Below are positions 12,122 to 22,375 of a DNA stretch of 64,000 nt, one piece after another; positions within the stretch are counted from its first letter, which is position 1, and every line of letters begins with the position of its first letter. The position numbers and the translations under genes were made by a program. The stretch spans positions 90,274,228 to 90,338,227 of the forward strand of contig OZ025241.1 in assembly GCA_964019155.1 (NCBI GenBank). The letters are read 5' to 3'. The notes under the pieces are model-generated. The model did no database searches, had not been told where the DNA came from, and saw nothing but the letters and a program-made list of their open reading frames with translations. The stretch comes from Osedax fenrisi (Eukaryota; Annelida; Polychaeta; Sabellida; Siboglinidae).

Positions 12122-13469
12122 TATATATATGTATATATATATTTATACGCGATGCATTTGTATCATTAATCCAGAGTATTGGACTTATTCTCTCTCTAAT
12201 ATTCTCTTTATATGCGTATAGTGTATTTAATTATATTATGTAACGTCTCGACGACATTATGTAACATTGCGTAACTGCTTCGATATATCTCATTCCGTGT
12301 GTTTTGTTTTTATTATTCGACAATTATGTATATATATATAATGTATGTATATGGTATATACATACATTATGTATATATATATATATATATACTATATACG
12401 TATATATGTGTATATATTGTAATAAGAATTCATATATTTTTATATTCACGCGCATATTTCTATTGCCATATTTGGGCGTATTACATGTGTTTAATCATAT
12501 ACTGTATGCGATCTTTCAATGATTTATTCATAGATTTATTAAAGGTATTATTATATTATTCGATTTTATTCAATTTTATTTTCATTATTTTATGAAATTC
12601 TACCATTTTAATTTTAATAAAAATATATAATATTATTTTAAATTCATATGATTAAATATATGTTAATAAACATATTTTATATAGAGTAATTTATAATTTA
12701 GACTATTTTCATATTTTATATTATTAAAATATATTATAATAATAATTAAACTACAAAAATATAAATTTTAAACTGTATTAATTTAGAATGTATTAATGAG
12801 TATAATAATATTATTTATATATATTAAGCCACATGCATGTAAATATTATAATTTAAATTAATAATTGCAAGACATCTAGAACCTGTATTATTATATTAAT
12901 AACGCAGGCTATTTCATTACCTACCAATATAAATGCAATATCTACAGAGTATACTTACTGATATTATTGCAATGTTCCATTATCTTTGTATATTCTCCTA
13001 TATACTGTTATGCATAAAGCATACTTTCTTTAATAAATGTCGGGATTTTCAATACTCTGATTATAATAAGCTTATTATAATTATAGTTGTAATCTACTTT
13101 TAATTCTTTCTATATTTCATTTTAGAAAATGTATCTGCATAGATACATTTTTGTGTATTTGTGTACATAACTACTAAAATATTGTAAAATTAGATACCTA
13201 GGAGATACTACTAACAATAATACTAATAAGAAATAACCAATTATATCTTAATATACTAAATATGAATATAACATTATTTGTTTTATAATCAACGATACGA
13301 TGATGATAAGGTTTATTTTCACTTATCATAGGTTTATATATACAATTATTCATACTCTATTCTATGCAAATAAAATTAAACCTCACTGTTATCCAAAAAC
13401 ATAATGTGGATAAGAAATTACTTAAAAATTATATCATTTTATATTGAATAAAATAAATCGGCTTACTAA
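11984..13469. other. Carrier 3' flank and AT-rich spacer
   Basis: Follows the carrier stop. A candidate poly(A) signal AATAAA occurs near 12617 but none is compelling. (TA)n runs occur near 12090 and 12372. No other gene is visible. Confidence 0.5.
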
Positions 13470-13692
13470 TGTAAAAACGGCTCCTCGTATAATCCAATGT
13501 TTTATTTTTATTTTACTTCTCAGTTTATTTCTTGTTTTTTTGTATCGTGTCGTTTTGTATTACTATTATCACATTTATATATTTTGTTTATATGTTATAT
13601 AATTATATGTTTATATATAATTATAACTTTATTTATATAGGTATACCTATAACCAGTAATTCAATAAACTTTTAATCTATCTATCTAATGTA
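13470..13692 (+). mobile_element. 3' end of a CR1/jockey-like LINE with (ATCT)n tail
   Basis: The plus strand closely matches the minus strand of 39390-39600, the 3' end of the LINE at 39380-41515. Shared blocks include TTTTTTTGTATCGTGTCGTT and CCAGTAATTCAATAAACTTT. Both end in an ATCT tetranucleotide tail. This copy is heavily 5'-truncated, containing only 3' UTR. Confidence 0.88.
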
Positions 13693-13984
13693 TATTATAT
13701 TAAATTCATCGAATGTATATAGTATGAACATATACTTCAAACATATACATTATGACAGTAAATACATAAATAAAACAGAAACATTTTCCTATAAGATTAT
13801 AAATAGGTAATTATTATTAGATTCGGTATATTTGTAAAGATTAATATGTATTGATAAGTATTAATTATAAGTTATAAATTATAACCAATCATATAAATAC
13901 GAATGTTTTAATTATAAATAAATAATAATATACGAATTGTGTATTTGTGGTATTTAATTATAATGATAATTTAATCTAAAGTAA

Positions 13985-14133
13985 AGGGTGTATCGCACTA
14001 CAAGTATTTACGGCAACATTCCGGCAATATAGTAACTTTAAAACCATTTTCTATTAAGTTGTAATGTTAATCCCCTATAAAGTTACTATATTTCAGGAAA
14101 GTTGCCGGAAATACTTATAGTGGGATACCCCCT
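13985..14133. mobile_element. 149-bp PIF/Harbinger-type MITE
   Basis: Imperfect terminal inverted repeats start AGGGTGTATCGCAC on the left and AGGGGGTATCCCAC when read from the right. Flanks are TAA (13982-13984) and TAA (14134-14136). A 3-bp TWA target duplication and G-rich ends are the hallmark of PIF/Harbinger. The interior is a long hairpin built on TTTCCGGCAACTT-like arms. An empty copy of the same target (TAAAGTAAGGGAGAAAG) is found near 15700. Confidence 0.85.
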
Positions 14134-14235
14134 TAAGGGAGAAAGTAAGAAAAGTATATTTCTAGTGTTGGAAACGGTTTCGAATATCGATGCGAATATT
14201 CGATTCTTTCAAATAGTAAATTTTAGAATTTGAAA

Positions 14236-14390
14236 CCAATTCGAAAATGTCTAATACTTAAATCTAATTATTCGAAAATGTCGAATACCTAAATCTAATT
14301 ATTCGAAATATCGAATACCTAAATCTAATTATTCGAAAATATCGAATACCTAAATCTAATTATTCGAAAAATTCTAATATCAAAATTTAA
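14236..14390. repeat. ~32-bp TTCGAA repeats near the left end of the hAT-like element
   Basis: About four units of AATCTAATTATTCGAAAAT followed by TCGAATACCTA. They look like sub-terminal repeats of the element at 14163-15654. Confidence 0.8.
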
Positions 14391-14794
14391 CTATTAAAAA
14401 AAAACGGTAAAAGGCATGCATATATTTTATTAAACAATAAACAAATAATTTAATACTCTTTACCCTAGGCTATTTACTTCCATTTTAACCTTTTTAACTA
14501 TCATATAATTCATTATTTTATTTAAAATAATGGAAACGTATCTTTATTATTATTAATAAATTTATAATTTTTATTATAATTTAAAATAGTAGAAATATCT
14601 TTATTATCATACTAAATTATTTAGTAAATATAATTTAAATAACTTTAAATAATTTTATTTAACTAATCGATAAATATCATATCCTAATTCAATATTTTAT
14701 TAAAATAATAGAAACTTATCTCTATTATATAATGAAATAGATGAACTGAAATTATATCTGTATAAACCAGAATTTACCTGTGTATTTATTGACT

Positions 14795-15625
14795 ATTTTA
14801 CACCTTAGAAATGAATAATTTAACTATTTGAAAACTTTGAATACTTAATTTAATACAAATAATACTATTTGAAACCTTAGAAGTGTATCTATTTACTTTT
14901 ATACACCTTAGAAATGAATAATTTAACTATTTGAAAACTTCGAATACTTAATTTAATAAAAATAATACTATTTAAAACCTTCAAAGTGTATTTATTTACT
15001 ATTTTACACCTTAGAAATGAATAATTTAACTATTTGAAAACTTTGAATACTTAATTTAATAAAAATAATACTATTTGAAACCTTCTAAGTGTATTTATTT
15101 ACTATTCGAAATTTTCGAATACTTAATTTAATAAAAATAATACTATTTGAAACCTTCGAAGTGTATTTATTTACTATTAGAAACCTTTGAATACTTAATT
15201 TAATAAAAATAATACTATTTGAAACCTTCGAAGTGTATTTATTTACTATTCGAAACCTTCGAATACTTAATTTAATAAAAATAATACTATTTGAAACCTT
15301 CGAAATGTATTTATTTACTATTAGAAACCTTTGAATACTTAATTTAATAAAAATAATACTATTTGAAACCTTCAAAGTGTATTTATTTACTATTCGAAAC
15401 CTTCGAATACTTAATTTAATAAAAATAATACTATTTGAAACCTTCGAAGTGTATTTATTTACTATTCGAAACCTTTGAATACTTAATTTAATAAAAATAA
15501 TACTATTTGAAACCTTCAAAATGTATTTATTTACTATTAGAAACCTTTGAATACTTAATTTAATAAAAATAATACTATTTGAAACCTTCAAAGTTTATTT
15601 ATTTACTATTCGAACCCTTCGAATA
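14795..15625. repeat. 72-bp minisatellite with TTCGAA core
   Basis: From about 15080 rightward, seven to eight 72-bp units alternate ACTATTCGAAACCTTCGAAT and TACTATTTGAAACCTTCGAA halves; to the left, from 14795, are longer units of about 100-120 bp that share the same halves. Because 72 is a multiple of 3, the minus strand stays open for 168 codons with a 24-residue repeat. I treat that open frame as a by-product. Confidence 0.9.
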
Positions 15626-15823
15626 AGTGAAAAATCTGAAAATTTCCAACACTAATATTTACATAGAAAAGTATATTTAATGATAATAGATAATTTAATC
15701 TAAAGTAAGGGAGAAAGTAAGAAAAGTAGAAAGTATATTGTATATGATGTTATAAGAGTAAAGCTAATATTATTTTGAAATCCTAATCATATCTTTTAAA
15801 AAATAAGTATTATAGTATTTAAG

Positions 15824-15828
<5 letters not shown>

Positions 15829-15911
<83 letters not shown>
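15829..15911. repeat. (TA)n microsatellite, about 80 bp
   Basis: One of the longest pure TA runs in the window. Confidence 0.97.
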
Positions 15912-15917
<6 letters not shown>

Positions 15918-16284
15918 GGTCTATATCATAGTATAAATCGTATCTACTTATTAGACGATTATATGTCCATAATCAGAATTATGATTAGTAATTAGTTGAC
16001 TCTTAAGAGAAAAAATTAATTCAAAAGCAAGGGCTATTCAACTATGGACATATTTGTTTATATTGAAAAAGTGGTGGAATATGTAAGTTTTAATGGTGGG
16101 TGTATGTTAATAGAATATTAGTTTATAGTTGATATAGATCACTATGTATTTGGTTGTAGTGTGGAGTGTCATTATGCTATGACCTAGGTACAATAATAGT
16201 AATAATAAGGTATGAGGGTGTTCGAATTCGAAAAACTCGTAAATATGATATTTTTAAGGGTTATGTTATTTATAGTTGTTACTA

Positions 16285-16660
16285 TAGTAACTTAGTCAAA
16301 ATAAAAATATTATTTAAAGATATTTGTATTGACAATTCGGATAGCCTTTTTTTGTAGAGTTGAAATGCATTGTTGTAACTTGGAAAGCCGTAGATAATTA
16401 TAAATATTATAAGGTAGTTGTATGCATTGAGCTTAATGAATTTATAATTTTTTATGTTATTAATATAAAATATATGTTAAATATAACATTTTATTATTTG
16501 GTACATATCGAAGATTGTTGTGCTTTATATTAATATTACATGTGGAAATTTACCATGATACATTAAAATAATTAGAAATATTTGTTGTTAATATACTAAA
16601 ATGATATTCAATTATTTGAAATAAATTATAAATTAATAAAAAATAATTATTAATTATATA
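16285..16660 (-). mobile_element. Decayed LINE RT fragment, inverted copy of 23470-23830
   Basis: The minus strand matches the plus strand of 23470-23830 over about 360 bp, including CATGGTAAATTTCCACATGT and TACAACAATGCATTTCAACT. On the minus strand the phrase LQKKAIRIVN is encoded, a hallmark of the C-terminal part of CR1/jockey-like reverse transcriptases. It is broken by stops. Confidence 0.85.
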
Positions 16661-16893
16661 TAATTTTTGTATTTGATCGAAAAGTCAAGTTTAAAAATGA
16701 TAAAATTACAGGTTAATCGTATTTTTCTTGTTTTAATTTAAAATTATATTATATATGCTTAGGATATTCATCTAAATGAAAATAAGATCTAATATATTAA
16801 AAAAAAAATTATTAAAAATATTTGATTTAGTTTGATATAATGGAGTACAAACTTTATAAAAAGAGACAAAATTAGAGAAAATGAAAATATTTG

Positions 16894-16900
16894 TATATAA
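16894..16900 (+). promoter_or_regulatory. TATA box of the histone H1 gene
   Basis: TATATAA about 100 nt upstream of the H1 ATG, giving an expected start of transcription near 16925 and a 5' UTR of about 70 nt. In this AT-rich DNA such a motif is not strong evidence by itself; the position supports it. Confidence 0.5.
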
Positions 16901-16998
16901 AATACAAAATCTTACTTTCACATCCGTTTATTAGAATATAGGATCAGTTAAACAATGGATTTATATCATTCGAATATTTATCTCGTTCGCATATTATC

Positions 16999-17502
16999 AT
17001 GAGTTCTCCAGTTAAGAAAATCGTTAAAGCCAAAGTTGTAGCTGTTCACCCCAAGTTCAATGAGATGGTGGTGTCCGCAATTTCTTCATTAAAGGAAAGA
17101 AAAGGATCATCTCGTAACGCCATTCTTAAATATATTTCTGCTAATTATACGTTAGGAACTAACGACAAGAAAATTAACAGTAATTTAAAAACATGTTTAC
17201 GCAATGGTGTCAGTAACGGTTTATTAAATCAAATCAAAGGTACAGGTGCTACCGGAAGTTTTAAAGTTGCAGTTCAACCAAAGCCAGTAAAGAAAGTAGT
17301 CAAGAAAGTAGTTACACCGAAGAAATGTGAAGCAAAGAAAACATCAGTTACAAAAATTATTAAGAAGAATACCCCAAAATCAATTGTTAAAAATGTTACA
17401 TCTTCTCCAAAGAACATAGTATCGTATTATAAGACCGTATGGCCAACAAAGCTGTCAAAAGAAACACGTCGTAAGATACTATTAAACTTTAGTTCATATT
17501 AG
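16999..17502 (+). CDS. H1: Linker histone H1, intronless, replication-dependent type
   Basis: A 167-residue protein. Residues ~18-92 form the winged-helix globular domain (HPKFNEMVVSAISSLKERKG, then SSRNAILKYISANYTLG, KINSNLKTCLRNGV, and the GTGATGSFKVA hairpin). It is preceded by a short basic N-tail and followed by a lysine/valine/proline-rich tail with KKVVKKVV repeats. H1 binds linker DNA at the nucleosome dyad and compacts chromatin. Twenty nt after the stop there is a canonical histone 3' stem-loop, so the mRNA is probably not polyadenylated and is S-phase regulated. Odd point: the last ~30 residues (YYKTVWPTKLSKETRRKILL then NFSSY) are unlike the usual A/K/P tail and the protein is short for an H1. 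No core histone gene is adjacent, so it is a solitary (orphon) H1. The start was chosen at the first ATG after the TATA box. Confidence 0.93.
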   Translation: MSSPVKKIVKAKVVAVHPKFNEMVVSAISSLKERKGSSRNAILKYISANYTLGTNDKKINSNLKTCLRNGVSNGLLNQIKGTGATGSFKVAVQPKPVKKVVKKVVTPKKCEAKKTSVTKIIKKNTPKSIVKNVTSSPKNIVSYYKTVWPTKLSKETRRKILLNFSSY

Positions 17503-17522
17503 TAGGCTACAATCATATCCCC

Positions 17523-17538
17523 GGCCCTTTTTAGGGCC
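17523..17538 (+). terminator. Histone mRNA 3' stem-loop
   Basis: GGCCCTTTTTAGGGCC: a six-base-pair stem with a TTTT loop, then ACC, fitting the metazoan histone stem-loop consensus that binds SLBP and directs 3' cleavage. It lies 21 nt after the H1 stop. A purine-rich stretch (AATAATAATGAGATTA) follows where the histone downstream element would be. Confidence 0.93.
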
Positions 17539-17947
17539 ACCTAATAATAATGAGATTATGACTTAATTTAAATTAATTAATTAATTTAAATTCATTATTT
17601 TCATTGTTACTTATTAATTATATTTTATTTCTACGCATAATATCAGTAGCGGTAAATAATATTATAATTACACATTTGAGATATATTAATGTACTATATA
17701 AACTTAAATTTCATTTAAATAAGTGTAAGAAATAGTAAAATATATATGATATATATTATCACTATAATGTCACATCTCATAATTTATTACAAAATTAATA
17801 TATATTTTAACTCTGTAATATCATAGAGTATATATATTTTTTAATAAAATTTATGGATTTGTATTGTAATTATTTGTTTACAAAACAAACAAAAACTATT
17901 TATAACAAAGATCGTAAAATATAAAATAAACAATTATTGAATTATAT
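17539..17947. other. H1 3' flank, AT-rich
   Basis: No further gene was recognised between the stem-loop and the MITE at 17948. Confidence 0.5.
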
Positions 17948-18099
17948 CACAGACTTTGAGGTGTATCCTTCAAAGTCTATGAATTCCATATATATATATA
18001 TATATACATATATTTATTCCATATAATTTATATAAAAATATAAATATGTATATATCATATACACAGACTTTGATGGGGGTACACCCCTCAAAGTCTGTG
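17948..18099. mobile_element. 152-bp MITE whose two ends are themselves hairpins
   Basis: The left end CACAGACTTTGAGGTGTA and the right end (read inward) CACAGACTTTGAGGGGTGTA are inverted repeats. Each end is also a local palindrome: 17948-17981 and 18062-18099 can each fold on their own through AGACTTTGA / TCAAAGTCT. No clear target duplication. Confidence 0.75.
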
Positions 18100-18513
18100 A
18101 TCATATAACATTATCTCAAAATATACACTGAAGATATCCTCTGGGACATAGGTAGGTTCACCATCAATGTATGGTTATTAGTAATAAGTTATTACTAATG
18201 TGTAATAACTTAAGTTATTAGTACTAATTAGTACTAGTATAGAACAGATTCCAACTGCTCGTAAATTGTATAATATAGATTACCATGATATCGCTGCTAC
18301 ACATTAACCTATCTACGTAAAGTGTATGGTAACTCGAATACATATTGTGATTCGATTAACCTCTTTCTGACACTGAACTGAATATTTTCATGAATTGAAT
18401 TAAATGGGAGAATGAATGCACCATTTCCTAATTAAGACATTTACATGTTTCTTACAAAAATGTATAATAACTATCCATATGGTATATTATTACATTATAT
18501 ATATTTTATTATG

Positions 18514-18559
<46 letters not shown>

Positions 18560-18699
18560 TTGCATCGTATGTATACTACGTATATTTCATAGGGTATTTC
18601 TTAAATACCAACGTGCCTTCTAGAGTATTCATATTTATGTTTAAATTATTTTATATCATTTGGTAATAAATAATATCTCCATTATATCGCTGTACATTT
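18100..18699. other. AT-rich DNA with (TA)n
   Basis: (TA)n at about 18521-18556; a short palindromic cluster TTAGTAATAAGTTATTACTAA at 18178-18198 region; no gene recognised. Confidence 0.5.
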
Positions 18700-19721
18700 A
18701 TTATATGAAACTTGACCAAATATGATCTTATTCCAATTATAAAGAACGTATCTAATTCCATTGGTGTAAACTTAAATACATCTGTATACAATTAGTAACC
18801 CTGTAGTATCTTTACCATCTGCAACTCATCCTTCCAAACCCTCTTTTTCTACAATAACTTTTAAACTTAAAAACCCTCTTTTATTATCTCGATATGCTTC
18901 GTATCGGGTAATGTTCCTCCACCTGTACCTAACAGAAAATACCTCCATCCCTAAACTTACCCTTGCCATTGCAAAAACCCTAAAACCAAACTAAACCGTG
19001 GATTTATTAATACTCTAATATCCTACATTAACATTAATATATCTACAATTGAAAATGTGTCTCAAAATTACACTTTGCTTTATAACTTTCATAACTATAA
19101 TTTACAAAGACTATAGTCTTATATATCGATGATTATATAATAGTATAATGTATTACCATACCATTTAAAGTAGCACTATAGTTCTATAGTTACAGATAAC
19201 CTTTTAATCTCAAATATGAAATCAGACTATCACTAGATTTAAAAATAGACTATAAAATACATCTACTGACTCCCAATAATGATCGAACTGAATTAGTGGA
19301 CCAAATCATTTAACAAATTTAAAAAGGAAAAAATTAATAAAACATAAGATAAAATGACAGAATCACACTATTAATATTCCGATAACGGTCTTACTCATTA
19401 TCTTTAGATACACCAACTAGACTCCATGGTTGCAACCTCGAAATAATCTCCTAACAAATTACATTTAATAAATTCAATAGTAACGCATCTCATTGAAACC
19501 TAGTTAATATATTAACTATAGTATTAACTTAATTATATATCAATACATCTAGATAATGTAACACGTGTACATGTATATTAATACTATCTACTTTACTGCA
19601 TAGTTCCAATTCCACTCTCCGTCGGTAGTATTTAACTCATCATTGATTCCTCGTATAAGACCACATCGTAGGTACTAATAAATGATTATTTCCAATTGAG
19701 AACTACTTAATAAAGTACAAA
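18700..19721 (+). pseudogene. Probable 5' part of a decayed CR1/jockey-like LINE
   Basis: C-rich compared with its surroundings on the plus strand, as expected for LINE coding sequence here, but full of stops. It leads directly into the hAT at 19722-22375, and on the far side the LINE endonuclease-like sequence continues (22376 onward). No motif is clear in this part alone; the call rests on continuity. Confidence 0.35.
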
Positions 19722-19879
19722 CAGAGCTGGGCAGTATCACCGATACAGTATCTATTAAGGCAAAAAATCAGTATCGTAGATACATTTGTATTTGTATTTG
19801 TATCTATTATAAAAATTACAAAAGTATTTGTAATCGTATCTATTTAATCGTATTTAAGTCATAAATAGTATCTACTAAG

Positions 19880-20689
19880 TAGTGTTGTCAACTTTTCTAA
19901 AAAGTAAGTCTCAGTATCGTATCAGTATCGTTTGACAGCTGTATCAGTATCGTATCAGTATCGTTCGAAACTGTATCATTATCGTATCAGTATCATTCGA
20001 CAGCTGTATCAGTATCGTATCAGTATCGTTTATTTGCACTTAATGTCAGTGTAGTTTCTTCTTCGATATGAATCATCTCTTAAATTTGTATACAATATTT
20101 AAAATGAATACAAAAATTTAAAATAATGATTTGGATGGTTGCACGAATAATTTTAAAATTATGCAATGTGGATTAAAAGTGTCGCGGATACATACGAAGG
20201 GCGGGGTAGTTTGATTGACATTGGCGCCTATTCACACAAAGGGACGCTATGTTTAGTAACAGTGTCGCGGATACATACGAAGGGCGGGGTAGTTTGATTG
20301 ACATTGGCGCCTATTCACACAAAGGGACGCTATATGTAGTAACAGTGTCGAGGATACATACAAAGGGGGGGGGGATAGTTTGATTGACAGTGACTCCTAT
20401 GCACACAAAGGGACGCTAAGCTGAGTAATAGTGTCGCGGATACATACACAGAACCGCTATGTTGGTTGAAAATGGCGCGAATAAATATAATCCCAAAGGT
20501 AAACATTGGAATGTATTTTAGATATCCAATAATAAAAATCCGAAATAATACGAATCTAATATTTAAAGTCCGAAATAGTCCGAGTTAAATATTAAAGTAC
20601 GGTCCGAGTCCGATATATCATACATTATACTGTATCAGTCCGGTATCAATGACCTAAAGTCCGAAGTACGGGTCCGAATGACAACGCTA
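19880..20689 (+). mobile_element. Inner hAT-type element, 810 bp, with perfect 8-bp target duplication
   Basis: Ends TAGTGTTGTCA (left) and TAGCGTTGTCA (right, read inward). Flanks are identical 8-bp CTACTAAG at 19872-19879 and 20690-20697. The interior holds CAGTATCGTATCAGTATCGT minisatellite near the left end, about three ~84-bp units at 20175-20430, and a right part of TCCGAAATAGTCCGAG-like repeats. No transposase. A second copy in opposite orientation is at 57146-58144. Confidence 0.93.
20175..20432. repeat. ~84-bp tandem units inside the inner hAT
   Basis: Three units starting near GTGTCGCGGATACATACGAA, each containing GGTAGTTTGATTGACA and CACACAAAGGGACGCTA. The third is diverged (a GGGGGGGG run). 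The hAT copy at 57146 has the same units in reverse. Confidence 0.9.
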
Positions 20690-20800
20690 CTACTAAGACA
20701 CTTATTTAAACAGATACATTTTATTAAATAATATATGTTTTGGTCATTAATATTTTATAATATCACTTTATAAATTAATTTTAATATATATATACATTAT

Positions 20801-20814
<14 letters not shown>

Positions 20815-20862
<48 letters not shown>
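20815..20862. repeat. (TA)n microsatellite
   Basis: About 45 bp of TA repeats within the outer hAT. Confidence 0.93.
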
Positions 20863-20863
<1 letters not shown>

Positions 20864-21382
20864 AATAAAATATCTTTTGTAAATATTTAAATTAATTCAT
20901 TGTTAAAAATTATGATATATCAATTATAGTGATTTATTCTCAAAAACCATTATATACATTTATTGAAAACAAAGACATTATTTTGATAATATATTTTATA
21001 TAATAATTTATTTATAATTCAAAATTATATATTATATAGAAAGATAAAATCATTTTAATAAATATGATAATTCTAAATAATAATAATTAATAATATATTA
21101 ATAATTTATTTGTAGTATATTTGATAATTTACTATATTCATGTTTAATATTCGAAAGGAAAGGTCGCTGATTATTTTTAGTTGAAAAATAGTATATTGTA
21201 ATAGTGTATATTTCTCTATAGTCTGTAATGGCTCATAGTATAATTTCAGATGAAATAAACGCTGGTACTCTAAAATATTCATCGTGGGCATCATTAAATG
21301 TCAATAAATATCAACAAATGTATTCTATATAATATATTGAAGAACACGTTATAAGGTGTAAATATGTAATATGTAATTTTAA

Positions 21383-21810
21383 AGGAGGTATCCCACTAGC
21401 AGTATTTCCGGAAATAATGTCCTGACATATTTGTAGAAAGTTATTTTCTAGCAAGTTAACTACAATTTTAGTGGGTTACCTATTACTTTCCGGCAACTTT
21501 CCGGAAAAATAGCAACTTTAAAGGGGGTATCCCACTATAAATTGCTAGAAAATCACTTTCTATAAAACATTTCCGGACATCATTTCCGTATAAAGGGGGT
21601 ATCCCACTACAATATTTTCCGGCAACTTACCGGAAATATTGTAACTTTAAAACCATTTTCTATCAAGTTGTAATGGGATAAAGTTATCCCTATAAAGTTA
21701 TTATATTTCAGACAAGTTGCCGGAAAGTAATGGGGGTTTCCCAGTACAATTATAGTTAACTTTATAGAAAATAGTTTTAAAGTTAAAATACTTCGAGTGG
21801 GATACCCCCT
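21383..21810. mobile_element. Cluster of PIF/Harbinger-type MITEs (nested or tandem)
   Basis: The outer ends AGGAGGTATCCCACT (21383) and, read inward from 21810, AGGGGGTATCCCACT are flanked by TAA on both sides. Two more copies of the same terminus (AAAGGGGGTATCCCACT) begin near 21518 and 21592. TTTCCGGCAACTTTCCGG-like arms recur. Same family as 13985-14133. The internal order suggests MITEs inserted into MITEs. Confidence 0.82.
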
Positions 21811-21894
21811 TAATGTTCCTTGATATGTACTTTCAAATCTACATCGATGAATATATATATATATATATATATAAATATAATTTACATCTTTATA

Positions 21895-22180
21895 TATAGA
21901 AGTTTCAGCATACAGCAATACTGGCTCATTCGTCGAATATGGAGTAAAGGCATGGAACGAACTTCCCGATATTCTGCGGTGCACCACATCAAGAACTGAA
22001 TTCAAGAGAGAATTAAAAACTCACCTTTTCTCACCTTATGAATGATACATGTAACCCTTATTTATTTTCCATCGTTTATATAATCCATGTAATCACATAT
22101 TTTTTATGAATGTGTACACACCTTTGTTAACGTTTATTTTATGTTTAAAAAGTGTTTAAATAAAATTTAATAATAATATC
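21895..22180 (+). mobile_element. LINE 3' end fragment (RT C-terminus)
   Basis: Plus-strand frame ending at a TGA near 22045 encodes SNTGSFVEYGVKAWNELPDI and TSRTEFKRELKTHLF, the typical last residues of CR1/L2/jockey-like reverse transcriptases (G-x-x-x-W-N-x-L-P ... FK-x-x-L-K-x-H-L). An AT-rich 3' UTR follows. It sits inside the outer hAT. Confidence 0.85.
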
Positions 22181-22375
22181 TATATACTATATAAATTGTA
22201 TATAATTATAATGTATTTGTATCTACTAAGATGTATCATTAAGAAAATTCTGTATTTGTAATTGTATCTACTATGATTTTTTTAAAAGTAATTGTAGTAG
22301 TATCTATTATAAGAAAAAAGTGTGTAATTGTAATTGTATCTATTATACATTGTGTGAGTATCGTGCCCAGCTCCG

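Larger units (their letters stand above)
14163..15654. mobile_element. 1.49-kb hAT-like non-autonomous element carrying internal tandem repeats
   Basis: Ends are perfect 12-bp inverted repeats, TAGTGTTGGAAA at 14163 and its complement ending at 15654; this start is typical of hAT elements. The 8-bp flanks are TATATTTC and ATATTTAC, similar only if a 1-bp shift is allowed, so the target duplication is not proven. The interior has no transposase: it is mostly TTCGAA-based tandem repeats. Confidence 0.7.
19722..22375. mobile_element. Outer hAT-type element (2.65 kb including later insertions)
   Basis: Left end CAGAGCTGGGCA at 19722 and right end, read inward, CGGAGCTGGGCA from 22375: 11 of 12 match. 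Flanks AGTACAAA (19714-19721) and AGTACAAC (22376-22383) match at 7 of 8, as an aged 8-bp hAT target duplication. Just inside both ends lie repeats of TATTTGTATCTA type. Its interior has been invaded by another hAT (19880-20689), a Harbinger-type MITE cluster (21383-21810) and a LINE fragment (21895-22180). No transposase frame remains. Confidence 0.85.

Noticed and set aside
15085..15591. 168-codon minus-strand frame with 24-residue repeats
   Set aside because: By-product of a 72-bp tandem repeat inside a hAT-like element.
21607..22005. 132-codon minus-strand frame
   Set aside because: Antisense across a MITE cluster, (TA)n and a LINE 3' end; the plus strand carries the recognisable RT C-terminus.
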